62,649 bases of DNA from Mangrovihabitans endophyticus (GTDB taxonomy: Bacteria; Actinomycetota; Actinomycetes; Mycobacteriales; Micromonosporaceae). Under the pieces are notes generated by a model. It searched no databases. It had not been told where the DNA came from and was given only the letters and a program-made list of their open reading frames with translations. Made by a program: the position numbers and the translations under genes. The DNA lies in NCBI RefSeq assembly GCF_014646155.1, contig NZ_BMMX01000032.1:1-62649 (forward strand), in the 5' to 3' direction. Below are positions 49,558 to 60,300 of this stretch, piece after piece (the stretch's first letter is position 1; the number at the start of each line of letters is the position of its first letter).

Positions 49558-49819
49558 CGGCGGTCTGGAGCCGCTCGACGAGCTCGCTCATGCGCTGCAC
49601 CGTGCGGAAGTTCTCCTTCTGCAGGTCGCCGCCGCGGATGGAGACCCCGAACGTCCGCTCCAGGTGCACCACCAGCTCCATGGCGTGCAGCGAGGACAGC
49701 CCGCCGGAGCCGAAAACGTCGTCGTCGGCCGTCCAGTCCTTGCCGGTACGCCGGGTGAGGAACTGCACCAGGTCCGTCTGCACGGCGTCCGGCGCCGTAC
49801 GGTCGGATGACGTGGTCAT
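49535..49819 (-). CDS. FkbJ-like acyl carrier protein
   Basis: 94 residues. The carrier-protein core runs from about 12 to 85; the phosphopantetheine Ser is most likely Ser43 in DVFGSGGLSSLHAMELVVHLE. Upstream of the fkbI-like gene and just after the fkbK-like gene (overlap of 4), exactly the neighbours expected for the free-standing ACP that carries hydroxymalonyl/methoxymalonyl units. Confidence 0.85.
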   Translation of the reverse strand: MTTSSDRTAPDAVQTDLVQFLTRRTGKDWTADDDVFGSGGLSSLHAMELVVHLERTFGVSIRGGDLQKENFRTVQRMSELVERLQTAGDGGTGA

Positions 49820-50709
49820 GCCTGTTCTCCCTCGTAGTCGTAGAAACCGCGCCCGCTCTTACGGCCGAGACGGCCGGCTTTGACCATGTCGAGCAGCAGG
49901 TCACAGGGACGGCATCCCTCGTCGCCGGTCCGGCGGTGCAGCACCCACAGCGAGTCGACGAGGTTGTCGAGCCCGATCAGGTCGGCGGTACGCAGCGGAC
50001 CCGTGGGATGACCGAGGCAGCCCTGCATGAGCCGGTCGACTGACGGGACGCTCGCCGTTCCCGCCGCGACCACCCGGACCGCGTCGTTGATCATGGGGTG
50101 CAGGATCCGGCTGGTGACGAAACCCGGCGCGTCCTGCACCACGATCGGCTCCCGGCGCAGCCCGGTGAGCAGCGCCCGCACCGCCGCCAAGGTGGCCTCG
50201 GCGGTGTGCGTCCCGCGGATGACCTCGACCGTGCTGATCAGGTACGGCGGATTCATGAAGTGGGTGCCGATCAGATCCGCCGGCCGCGGCACCGCCCGGG
50301 CCAGTTCGTCGATCGGGATCGATGAGGTGTTCGAGATGATCGGCGTGCCCGGCGGCACCAGAGCGGCGGCATCCGCCAGGGCCTTCGCCTTGGCGTCGGC
50401 GTCCTCGGTGACCGCCTCGATCACCGCCGCCGGGACAGCACCGGCGCCGGTCAGCAGGCCGTCCGGGGACAGCCCGGTGACGAGCTCACCGGGCGCGTCG
50501 GCGGCCGGTGACGCGCCGAGCAACTGGGCCGTGCGCACGTGGTGGTCGATCCTCGCCGCGGCCGTCGCCAGCCGGGCACGGTCCACGTCGATGAGTGACA
50601 CCGCGACCCCGTGCCCGATGGCCAGGGCTGCGATACCGGATCCCATCACTCCGGCGCCGAGCACCGCCAGCGGCTGACCGCTGCCCGGCGTGCCGTTGTC
50701 CTCTGCCAT
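49816..50709 (-). CDS. FkbK-like 3-hydroxyacyl-CoA dehydrogenase
   Basis: 297 residues. LAVLGAGVMGSGIAALAIGHGVAVSLIDVDRARL is the NAD-binding unit; ISNTSSIPIDELA, GTHFMNPPYLISTVEVIRG (catalytic His) and RKSGRGFYDYEGE are landmarks of 3-hydroxybutyryl-CoA dehydrogenases. FkbK homologues oxidise glyceryl-ACP in extender-unit pathways. 35 bases separate it from the Rieske gene. Confidence 0.88.
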   Translation of the reverse strand: MAEDNGTPGSGQPLAVLGAGVMGSGIAALAIGHGVAVSLIDVDRARLATAAARIDHHVRTAQLLGASPAADAPGELVTGLSPDGLLTGAGAVPAAVIEAVTEDADAKAKALADAAALVPPGTPIISNTSSIPIDELARAVPRPADLIGTHFMNPPYLISTVEVIRGTHTAEATLAAVRALLTGLRREPIVVQDAPGFVTSRILHPMINDAVRVVAAGTASVPSVDRLMQGCLGHPTGPLRTADLIGLDNLVDSLWVLHRRTGDEGCRPCDLLLDMVKAGRLGRKSGRGFYDYEGEQA

Positions 50710-50744
50710 GTGGCCTCCTTCCGACGCCCTGCCTGTCCCGGCGC

Positions 50745-51857
50745 TCAGACCTCCGACGCGCTCGCCTCGGTCCGCGGCGCCGCAGACGGTGACGCCCGCT
50801 CACCCATCGGCTCGGAGTAGAACTGCCGCGCCCACTGGCGGTACCGGCCGATCGGGCCGTCGCCGCGGGCGAGTCTCGGCTGTTCCAGGTGCTGCTGGTA
50901 GTGCCACATCAGCAGGTCGGCGCCGGTGTCGACGATCGCCACCCGCTGCAGGACGGCGCTGAGGAGCCGGGCGGCCGGCAGCGTCGCCAGCCGCCCGATC
51001 CGCGGCGGCAGAGCGGGGATGCCGGTCAGCTCAAGCTTGGTCCCGAAACGTAGCTGAATGCGTCCCGGAGCGGTCGGGGTGGCATGCAGCATCACGTACA
51101 TGTGGCCGGCGTCGCCGGGCAGGACGGTGTGCGCGGCGATGCTGGCCAGCCCGATCACCGTCAACGTGTACGACTGGCGGGAGCTGCGCACCATGGTGCC
51201 GCGGGCGGTCGCTTCGACCGTGCTGACCGGTTGCCCCATCACCGGATCACCGTGGATGTCGACGTCCTTGAGACCGTGCAGGGCCGGCAGATGCCCGTAG
51301 TCGAACGCGTTCTCGATGACGTCCTGCGGGTGCCCGGCGATGTCGAAGGTGTGGTGGCTGAACGGTTGCCGGTCGTCCAGGTCGTAGGCGGGGATCTGCC
51401 ACTGCGGGGGCACGCTGAGGGCGTGCCACCACACGTAGATCGAGCCGTTGGCCTCGCACACCGGGTACTGCGTCAGCGACGCCCGCGGCGGTGGCCCGTC
51501 GTAGCCGGTACGCACGCAGGCGCCAGCCGGGTCGAAGGCGAACCGGTGGAACGGGCAGACGATGTCCTCACCCTCGATCGACCCGCCGACGCCCAGATGC
51601 GCCCCCAGATGCGGGCACTGCGGCTTCACGGCCCGCAGCAGGCCGCCGGCGGTGCGGTACAGCACCACCTCCGCGCCGGCGAGCGGGCGGGTGATGAGAC
51701 CACCGGGCCGCAGTTCGTCGGAGAAGGCGAGGCAGAACCAGCCGTTCGGGTACGGGCGGGCCGGCGCGTGCAACGTGTCACCCGGCGCGGCGCCGGGCAG
51801 TTTGACCTCGGTGGAGGTGAGCAGGCTCTTGACGATGGGCTTCAGGTGGGGCCGCAT
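50745..51857 (-). CDS. Rieske-type oxygenase (KshA/DAF-36-like)
   Basis: 370 residues from ATG 51857, with AAGGAG 7 bases upstream. The 2Fe-2S Rieske motif is Cys81-x-His83 and Cys101-x2-His104 (CPHLGAHLGVGGSIEGEDIVCPFH). The mononuclear Fe site has the Asp-x2-His-x4-His pattern DYGHLPALH. This architecture matches the ring-hydroxylating/cholesterol desaturase-like oxygenases (KshA, Neverland/DAF-36). It probably oxidises a product or intermediate of the synthase; no dedicated ferredoxin reductase is adjacent. Confidence 0.88.
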   Translation of the reverse strand: MRPHLKPIVKSLLTSTEVKLPGAAPGDTLHAPARPYPNGWFCLAFSDELRPGGLITRPLAGAEVVLYRTAGGLLRAVKPQCPHLGAHLGVGGSIEGEDIVCPFHRFAFDPAGACVRTGYDGPPPRASLTQYPVCEANGSIYVWWHALSVPPQWQIPAYDLDDRQPFSHHTFDIAGHPQDVIENAFDYGHLPALHGLKDVDIHGDPVMGQPVSTVEATARGTMVRSSRQSYTLTVIGLASIAAHTVLPGDAGHMYVMLHATPTAPGRIQLRFGTKLELTGIPALPPRIGRLATLPAARLLSAVLQRVAIVDTGADLLMWHYQQHLEQPRLARGDGPIGRYRQWARQFYSEPMGERASPSAAPRTEASASEV

Positions 51858-51861
51858 GGCA

Positions 51862-53319
51862 TCACTCCTTGTGGTTCACCGGGCAGGTGCCGGTCACCGG
51901 TTGCGGGGCCGCATCCGCAGGCCGTGGCGACGCCGTGCCCGGCTCGGCGCCGGGGGCGGCCGCGTCCCGGCGCCGCTCGGTGATCCGCAGGTTCAGCCCG
52001 CGCGAGCTCAGGCTGGTTTCCACTTTGGGCCGGAACGGCTGGTCGCCGACCGGGGTCAGCTCCCAGCGGGCGACGATCGCGGTGAGGGCCAAGGTGGCCT
52101 CGGCGAGCGCGAACTGATCCCCGATGCACTTGCGGGGGCCGGCCCCGAAGGGGAGGTAACCGGCCCGGTCCGGGGCGGCGTCGCGCCAGCGGTCCGGGTC
52201 GAAACGGTCCGGGTCGGCGTACAGGTCGGGCCGGTGGTGCAGCAGGTACGGGCTGAGCACCAGGGTGCTACCGGACTTGAGGCGTACGCCGCCGAGTTCG
52301 GCGTCCTCCCGGACGGTGCGGGTCATCATCCAGGCGGGCGGGTACAGCCGCAACGTCTCGGTCAGCACCCGGCCGGCCAGGTGGAGCGACGGCAGGTGGG
52401 CTGCGGTGAGCGGCTCGCCGGCCAGGACCTCGTCGGTCTCGGCCTGCATCCGGTGCTGGACGTCGGGGTGCGTGGACAGCAGGTGCAGGGCCCACGCCAG
52501 GGTGATGGCCGTGGTCTCCATCCCGCCGAGGAAGAATGTCAGAGCCTCGTCCGCCAGCTCGCTGTCGCTCAACTGCTTCTGGCCGCCCTCGCTCTCCTCG
52601 TCGACCGCGCCGATCAGCGCGGACAGCAGGTCAGCGTGGTCGCCCGGGTTGGCGCGCCGGTCGGCGAGGATCTGCTCGATGGTGGCCGCCAGCCGGCTGC
52701 GCGCCTGGTCGTATCGGCGCTTCTGCCGCGTCGGCAGCCGGCGCAGCAGGGCCGGCGTCACCATCCGCCGGAAGAACGCGCTCACGATGGTGGCCGTGTC
52801 GGCCAGCGCCTGCCGCAACGTGTCCGCAGGCAGAGCGCCGCTGAACATCGTCTCCATGGTGGCCCGGGTCGTCAGCGTCATCATCTCCTGGGTCACGTCG
52901 AGGACGTCCCCGTCAGTCCAGGAGCTCGCCTTGCGTTGCGAGGCCCGGGCGAACACCTCCCCGTACCCGGCGAGGCGGGCCGGATGGAACGACGGCTGAC
53001 ACAGGCGGCGCTGGCGCCGGTGCAGGGTGTAGGAGCAGGTGGACAGCCCGTCACCGATGACTTCGCGGATCCGGTCGTAGATCGGGCCGCCCTTGTCGAA
53101 GACCCGGTCGTTGAGGAACACCTGCCGGGTCAGCGCCGGGTCGCACACCATCACCGCGGAGCTCGGGCCCAGCCGGACGCGGACCATCGTGCGGTAGCCG
53201 GACATGGACATGATGAACGCCAGCGGATCGCGCAGCAGGGGCAGGGCGTGTCCCAGCAGCGGCAGCGCGCCCGGAGCGAGGGGAACCGACGCGGTGGGCG
53301 CCGTGGTCGTGCTTGTCAT
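51862..53319 (-). CDS. Cytochrome P450
   Basis: 485 residues from ATG 53319, preferred over ATG 53331 because GAGG sits 6 bases upstream. I-helix FFLGGMETTAITLAWAL, K-helix RVLTETLRLYPPAWMM, and haem motif PFGAGPRKCIGDQFA are complete. Four bases separate its stop from the Rieske start, so both monooxygenases are made together. Substrate likely the synthase product. Confidence 0.93.
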   Translation of the reverse strand: MTSTTTAPTASVPLAPGALPLLGHALPLLRDPLAFIMSMSGYRTMVRVRLGPSSAVMVCDPALTRQVFLNDRVFDKGGPIYDRIREVIGDGLSTCSYTLHRRQRRLCQPSFHPARLAGYGEVFARASQRKASSWTDGDVLDVTQEMMTLTTRATMETMFSGALPADTLRQALADTATIVSAFFRRMVTPALLRRLPTRQKRRYDQARSRLAATIEQILADRRANPGDHADLLSALIGAVDEESEGGQKQLSDSELADEALTFFLGGMETTAITLAWALHLLSTHPDVQHRMQAETDEVLAGEPLTAAHLPSLHLAGRVLTETLRLYPPAWMMTRTVREDAELGGVRLKSGSTLVLSPYLLHHRPDLYADPDRFDPDRWRDAAPDRAGYLPFGAGPRKCIGDQFALAEATLALTAIVARWELTPVGDQPFRPKVETSLSSRGLNLRITERRRDAAAPGAEPGTASPRPADAAPQPVTGTCPVNHKE

Positions 53320-53332
53320 CGCCAACCTCATT

Positions 53333-54367
53333 TCACGGGGAACCGGCCGGTGTCCCGGCGTTCGGATCGCGGGTGATCTCCAGCAGCGCGGTGGTCCAGC
53401 GGAAACCCAGCCCGAAACTCACCACGAGGACACGGTCGCCGGCCCGCACGGCGCCGGAGCGGAACATCCGGTCGAGGGCGAGCAGGATGTCGCAGGGACC
53501 GGCGTGGCCGAGGTGGCGCCCGAAGGTCCAGCTAGTGTCGTCGGCGCGGCGTTCCAGCGGGGAGCCGGCCAGCACCAGGTCGAGCACGGCGGACCCGATG
53601 GCTATGGTCACCACCTGCGAGATGTCCGCCGGGTGCAGACCGGCTTCGTCCAAGACGGCCTGGATGCAGCGGCGGGTGGACGCTTGCAGCGTCTCGATGT
53701 GCGGCATCAGCCCGGTCTCCTCGATGAGGAACGGCCGGCCAGCGCCCGAACGCGCCTGCCCGTTCCGTGCCCGGGTCAGCGTCTCCATCTGCGGCTGCGT
53801 GACCTGGGCGCTGCTCACCAGGCGGGCGAAACCCGTGGCGCGGGTGAGCACGGCCGCGGCGCCGCCGTCACCGGCCACGTAGCCGATCTGCCGGACGTGG
53901 CCCCACCGCTCGGCCGGGAACCGGGCGCCGGCGGTGACCAGGACCGCGCTCGCCGACGGCCGGGCGGTGAGGTGCTCGGCCGCGGCGACCAGCGCGGCAG
54001 CGCCGCCGTCACTGGCGGCGCCGACCTCGATCCCGGTGGTGCCGGCTCCCCCGAGCACCCGCAGCAGGTAGGGGGCGGGTGTGTAATGGTCCTCGTCCTG
54101 GAAATTGGCGTGCACGAGCAGGCTCAGGTCATCGGCGGCGACGTGCGCGTGGCGCAACGCCTTCAGGCCCGCACGGGCCGCCATCTGCGTCGCGGTATCA
54201 CCGGCCGAGACCGCGGCCGAGCTGAATCCGTTGAGCGCCGCCATGCCCGGCCGGGCGCCGGCCGTGGCGTCCCCGGCTTCCTGCTCGGGCCTGATCGGGG
54301 GAATCCACCCGCCGGTCCCGGCGATCGTGATGTCCTGCCACAACACGGCTGTCTCCTCGGCTGTCAC
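53333..54367 (-). CDS. KAS III-like acyltransferase with Ser at the nucleophile position
   Basis: 344 residues from GTG 54367 (4-base overlap with the synthase). Thiolase-fold pattern: LAVHAN-like N-half, TTGIEVGAASDGGAAALVAAAEHL, GYVAGDGGAAAVL, and GRHLGHAGPCDILLALDRMF. At the nucleophile position where KAS III has Cys (AACSG), residue 119 is Ser (GAASDGG). The HQAN-type His motif is not found; GHAGPCD keeps a His and Asp resembling those of acyltransferase-type relatives such as CerJ and DpsC (DpsC uses Ser118). So it is probably an acyltransferase moving the chain onto an O/N acceptor or carrier, not a condensing enzyme. Confidence 0.8.
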   Translation of the reverse strand: MTAEETAVLWQDITIAGTGGWIPPIRPEQEAGDATAGARPGMAALNGFSSAAVSAGDTATQMAARAGLKALRHAHVAADDLSLLVHANFQDEDHYTPAPYLLRVLGGAGTTGIEVGAASDGGAAALVAAAEHLTARPSASAVLVTAGARFPAERWGHVRQIGYVAGDGGAAAVLTRATGFARLVSSAQVTQPQMETLTRARNGQARSGAGRPFLIEETGLMPHIETLQASTRRCIQAVLDEAGLHPADISQVVTIAIGSAVLDLVLAGSPLERRADDTSWTFGRHLGHAGPCDILLALDRMFRSGAVRAGDRVLVVSFGLGFRWTTALLEITRDPNAGTPAGSP

Positions 54368-57300
54368 GAAAGGGTCGGCTGGGGAACGCCGGCGCGGGGC
54401 CGGATCACTTCTCCGGTGTGGTCCAGGCCGTGCGCGGTGACGCCGGTGATGCGCGCCAGCACCCGTCCGGTGCCGGTCACCGCGGTGAGGGCTCCGGTGG
54501 CGAAGTCGCAGTGCAGCCGGATCTGCGGGTGGGCCGCGCTGAGTTCGCAGTCATTGCCCGGACCGCCGAGAACGACATCGTCGATCCCCGCCATCGGCCC
54601 GACCATCGGGGGCCGGTCACCACGCGGCGGTAGCAGCAGCAGGTGCACCATCGCGTCCAGCAGGATCGCCGGCACGGTCATCCCGGCCAGGGCCGGCGCC
54701 CAGGCCGCGTGGTCCAGGGTGAACCGGGCGCTGTTCCCGTCCGGCCCGCGGGCGTAGTCGCCGGTGCCGGCGAACGGGCCGGTGAGCGAGATCGGCGTGT
54801 CGGGAGAATAGACCGGCACGGCGAAATCGGGTTCGGGCTCATGGTCGGCCCAGCCCGGCGGCGAGGCCGGGACGGGAAAACGGTCCGCCAGCCGCACCGT
54901 CGTCTCACCGAGCACGTCGTTGAAGCGCAACACTTTGCCGTTGCGGCCCAGCCGGTGGGCGGTGAGCCGCACGGACACCTCGGCCCGTCCGGGTTCGCGG
55001 CGGGTGACCCGGGCCTCCACCGCGACGGTGCGCGGCGGTCCGGACAGCCGCACCGTGACCGACGAGCGGCACGACAGCCCGCGGAATCCGGTCACCAGCA
55101 GATCGGGGCAGAGCACGGCGGCGGCGCCGGCCGCGGCCTCGAAGATGAAGGTGCCGGGCAGCATGTACTCGCCGTTGACCCGGTGGTGCCGCATCCACCG
55201 GCCATCACCGTCGGCCAGTGTGCGCGGATCCCAGGTCTTGGCGAAGACCGCCCACTGCCGGCCGCGGTACCCCACACCGTCGAGCAGGGGAGTGCGCAGC
55301 GCCGCGTCCGGCGGCGGGACCGGCGGCGCGCCGGGAGCCGGGAGCGACCCGGCGGCAGAGCCGTACGTGTGGATTCCGCGGCGGCCCAGCAGGACCCGCT
55401 CCTGCTCCCGGATGAAGAACACCACCCCGTTGGCCGGTGGGCGGGTGATGACGTCGAGGAACTGCGCACAGCCCTGTTCGGTGCTGACGTACGCGTCCAT
55501 CTGGTTGCGTTTGAGGGTTTCCTGCATGGTGACGCTGCTGGCCACGCCGACCTCCCGCCAGCCGCTCCACAGGATCGACACCTCCTGGTGGCCGTCGGGC
55601 CCGTGCCGTTGAGCCCAGGCGCTCGCGTACGCCAGATACTCGTTGGCGGCGCAGTAGTCGATGTCGCCGGGAGCGGGGGCCAACGTCGCCAAGGTGCTGA
55701 AGTTGCACCACAGGCGCGGCCGTCGCCCGTCCAGCGCCCGGGTGAGGTTGCGGTAACCGGTGGCCTTGGTGGCCCGGACCGCCCGGAAGTCGGCCAGCGT
55801 CTTGGCGTTCAGCGCCCGCGAACGCAGGTCCAGGACGGTGTTGATGAGCACGTCGATGCGTCCGTGCCGGTCGAATATCTCGCCGATCAGGGCGGCGGTG
55901 CGATCGGCGTCGAGGACGTCGCCCACCCGGTGATGAACCCGGTCCGGGCCGCACAGCCTGCTCAGCCGCTGCACCGTACGGGCGACCTCCAGACGGGCGT
56001 GGGCCTTGTCGTAGGCGGCCCTCAGCTCGCCGACGGAGGCGCGCGGGCGCTTGCGGCGTTCGGCGGCGATGAACTGCGCCTGCGGCGGCAACCCGTCGTC
56101 CGTCTCCGGTAGCGGGGTACGCCCGATGACGTACACATGCGGGCGGTCGCTGGTGCGGGCGATCGCGTCGAGCAGCTCGGGGCCGATCCCCCGGGCGCCG
56201 CCGAACGCGACCACCACCGCGCCGGGTGGCAGCGCCGTCGCCGCGGCCTCCGGCGGCACGTCGTCGTCGGCGACGGCCAGGGCGAACCAGTCGCCCCCGC
56301 GGCAGGCCAGCGTATGCGTCGGCACCGAGACGGCGCCCGCCTGCGCGAACTCGTCGAGCGCGGTAGCGGCGTCGGGCGCCGTGCTGAGCAGGGCCAGGCC
56401 CCGGCACTGCGGGACTTCCGCCCGTACCGAACGCACCAGAGCGGTGAACAACCCGCTCAGCGGCGGCGGCAGGTCGCCGGGCACCGGCCCGATCAGGATC
56501 GCGCCGAGTGAGCCGCCGGCCCGCAGCGCGGGCAGCGCCGCCTGGAGCGTGGTGAACGCCAGATCCTGCAGGTCTTCGGCGCGGGCGGCGCCGGTGTCGT
56601 CCTCGGGTGCCGCGAGGCGGGACAGGATCCGCACGTGCCGGGGGATGAAGGCAAGCCCGGCCAGGGCGTCGGCGGCGCCCTCCGGCGTGACGTGCGTGGC
56701 GTGTGCCACGCCCGGCCGCGGCGACCAGACGGCGACGTCCGGGCCGGTGACCGCCTCCGCGAGGTCCGGGGCGTCGGTCACGACGACGCTGCCGGGTGGG
56801 ATCGCCGGTTCGGTCGGGTTGCCTGCCGGGGCCGCCAGGGGGGTCAGCCGCAGGGTTTGGCGCCGGCCGGTGGCCGCCGCCGGCCGGGCGGGACCGGGCT
56901 GGTCGCCGCCGGGTGGCGGGGTGAAACGGATCAGCGGTGAGCCGCCGGCGGCGGGCGTCACCACCGTTGCCGTACCGGTGATCACTGCCTGCAGGAGCGT
57001 CAGCAGCGCATCCAGGGACAGATAGGTGTGCCCGGCGTCGGTCAGGGCGCGCAGGGTATGGGCGGGCACGACCCGGTCGCGGGCATCGGTGGCGCCGGTT
57101 GTCGTGGCCAGGGTGCCCAGCACGGGCAGGCCGTGTTCCAGCGCGGTGGACCGGCGGGCCACCGCCAGCACGGCGGCGCCCTCCGCGATGGACCGTCCCT
57201 CGGGCACCAGACCGGTGAGGTGCCGGTCCCAGCCGCTGATCGGGCGCAGGCACACCGCGCCGACCAGCGCCAGGTCGCACGCGTGGTGCCGCAACTGACG

Positions 57301-60300
57301 CAGGGCCAGGTCGAGACTGGTGTGCGCGGAGTCCCGGTGGGAGTAGACGCTGGTGCCCAGGCCCTGGAAGTCGTAGTAGTTGGCGGCGCGCCCGGACAGG
57401 ATGCAGGAGACCGCCCCGGTGAAGTCGTCCTCGTTCAGGTCGCCGGGAATCACCCCGGCGGCCTCCGCGATCGCCTTCGCGAGGTGTTCCTTGAGGGCCT
57501 GGGCGTCCGCCGGGTCGGGCAGGATGTCGAACGTGGCGGCGCACTCGGCGGCGTGCACCCGCAGCGCGGCCCGGGTGTTGTGCGTGGTCGGCAGCGTCGA
57601 GCCGACGACTATCGCGGTGGTGGGGCGCAGTGTGACACCCGGCTCGCCGAGCTCGGTCAGCAGCGGGCCTAGGGCCTGCAACATCATCAGGTGGGCGGCG
57701 TCCATGTGCCGCATCGTCAGCGGCGGGATGCGCACGTCGCGGGGCGACGGCAGCGGGTACGGGTTGCCGAAGCTGTCCTGCGGACCCGGGGCGGCGCCGC
57801 CGAGCCAGGCCCCGACCTGCTCGCGGCCCAAACCGGGCAGATGGGTGTTCCAGCCGACGACGACCAGGTCCTCGGCGTCCGCGCCGGCGTCGACGTGCGG
57901 CCGGCCGGCGGGCGTGGTCGACGGTGCGCGGTCGGACAGGACCACGTGCGCGTCGGCGCCGCCGAGGCCGAACGACGACACCCCGACCACCCGTGGCCGG
58001 GCGTCGTCCGCCACCCACTCCCGGTCCCGCACCGGCACGGTCAGCCTGGCGCCGTCGCCGAGCAGCGGATGGGGGTCGGTGAGCACGTTCTGACCGGGGA
58101 CCGCGCCGTGGTCGAGGGCGACCAGCGCATGCGCGACCGAGACCAGGCCGGCCAGCACGCCGGTGTGCCCGAAGATCTGTTTGTTGGAGGTCAGCAGGCA
58201 GGCCCGCTCCCGAGCTCCCAGCCGCGAGAGCAGGGACCGCAGCTCGATCTCGTCGCCGACCGGGGTGCCGGTGCCGTGGCCCACGATCCAGTCCACGTCG
58301 CCGGCGGCGACGCCCGCGTCGGCCCAGGCCCGCGCGATCGCCAGTTCCTGCCCGCGGGTGGCCGGGGCGTGGATGCCCTTGCCCCTGCCGTCGGCGGCCA
58401 GACCGGTGCCCCGGATCACCCCCAGCACCGGGTCGCCGTCCGCCACGGCCCGCGCGTACGGCTTCAGGACGAGCGCGATCGCGCCCTCGCCGATGAGGGT
58501 GCCGTCGGCTGCCTGGTCGAACGGCCGGATCCGGCCGCTCAGCGAGATGCCCTGGGCCCGGCAGAAGAGGGTGAAGCCGATCGGCTCGATCACCGAGGTG
58601 CCGCCGGCGAGGGCTATGTCGCAGGAGCCTTCACGCAGGGCCTTGACCGCCGTGTCGATGGCGAACAGCCCGCTGGCGCACGCCGCGTCGAGGGCCACGT
58701 GCTGCGCGTCGGCCGGGATCAGGCCGCGCAGCGCGTCACGGGCGACAGCCGCGGGCAGATAGGCCCGGGGGTCGCCGCCGTCACCCCCGTAGTGCGCGGT
58801 GATCGCGTGGTCGGCCAGCTCGGCCAGCCAGTCACCGTCCGGGCCGGCGGGGATCGCCTCGCGTACCATCCGCCGGTATTCGTCGCCGAGCACGACTCCC
58901 TGGGTGCCGACGCCGGTCTGGTCGTGGATGCCGGTGGTCGCGGTCAGCCAGCGGTCGGCCGGGTTCCGGTGGACCGCGGCCAGCGCCTGCACCGCGCAGT
59001 GCCGCAGCCAGCGCGTGGGTCGCGGCCATCCGGGATGCCCGGCGTTGCCGTCCGGTTCGGCGATGGAGGCGGGATCGGGAACGAAAGTCTGCACATATCC
59101 GGCCCGGCGAACGTAGAAGGCGTCGGTCGCCTCCCGGGTGGGCGCCCAGAAGTGCGTCAGGTCGAACGCGGACGGCTCGCTGGCGATCAGGGCGCCGTCG
59201 CGCAGACGGTCCCAGAGCTCGGCGGGATTGTTCGCGCCCGGCAACACCACCCCGAGACCGACCACCGCGACGGCGCCGGCATCCGCCGACGGCGTCACCC
59301 TCTCCGCCGGCACCGCACTTTCCGCCGCTGCCGTCTGTGCCGCCGCTGCCGTCTGTGCCGGCACCGCCGTCTGTGCCGGTGGGGTGCTCACCTGCGACGC
59401 GGGTGTGCTGTGCTGCGGCGGGGCGCTCTCGCGCGGTGGTGCCGGCGCGGGCGGGGCGGCGACCGGCGCCGCGGGTGTCCGGGGCGGCGGCGCGACGGCA
59501 CGGCTGCGCTCGGGAACCCGCACCTGATCGGCCAGCCTGCTGTGCAACCGCAGGCCCTGCATGCCGCCGATGCTGATGCCGCCGTCGGCCACGATGGTCT
59601 GCCCGGTGATGAAACCGGTGTCCTCATGCAGGAGGTGAGTGATCAGCTTGGCGGCGTCCGGGGTGGACAGCGTGCGGCGCGTCAGCTCGCTGGTCCGGGC
59701 CGTGTCGCCGAGCGCTGCCGCCGGATCGTCGAGGTTGACGACGATCTCGCTGGCGACCGAGCCCAGCAGAACGGTGTTGACCCGGGTGCCCTGATCGGCG
59801 AGCTCCAGCGCCAGATAGCGCACCAGCGACTCCACGGCCGCCTTGGTCACCCCGCCGGGACCGTAACCCGGAACCGGCTGGTGCGCCCCGACGCTGGAAA
59901 GGCAGAGGATGCTCGCGCCGGCCCGGCCCGCCATCAGCTCGGCTGCCCGCCGGGAACAGTGGTAGGCCGCCATCACATTGGTGGACCAGGCCCGCTGCCA
60001 ATACACGTCATCGATCTCGAACAGCGGCAGGAAGGCGCCGCCCGCAGCGTTGTTGATCAAAATGTCGAGAGCGCCGTGCCGCTCCCGGATCAGGTCGAAC
60101 ATCCGATCCACCTCGTCGGTCTTGGCCACCGACGCGCGGATGAACTCACAACTGTGCCCGGCTTGCCGCAGCTCGGCCTCCAGCAGCTTCGCCTGCTCGA
60201 CCGAGTGGAAGTAGTTGACGATGACGTGGGCGCCGCCTTCGGCCAGCCGGCGGACGATGTCCGCGCCGAGGCTCTTGGCGGCCCCTGTCACCAGCGCGAT

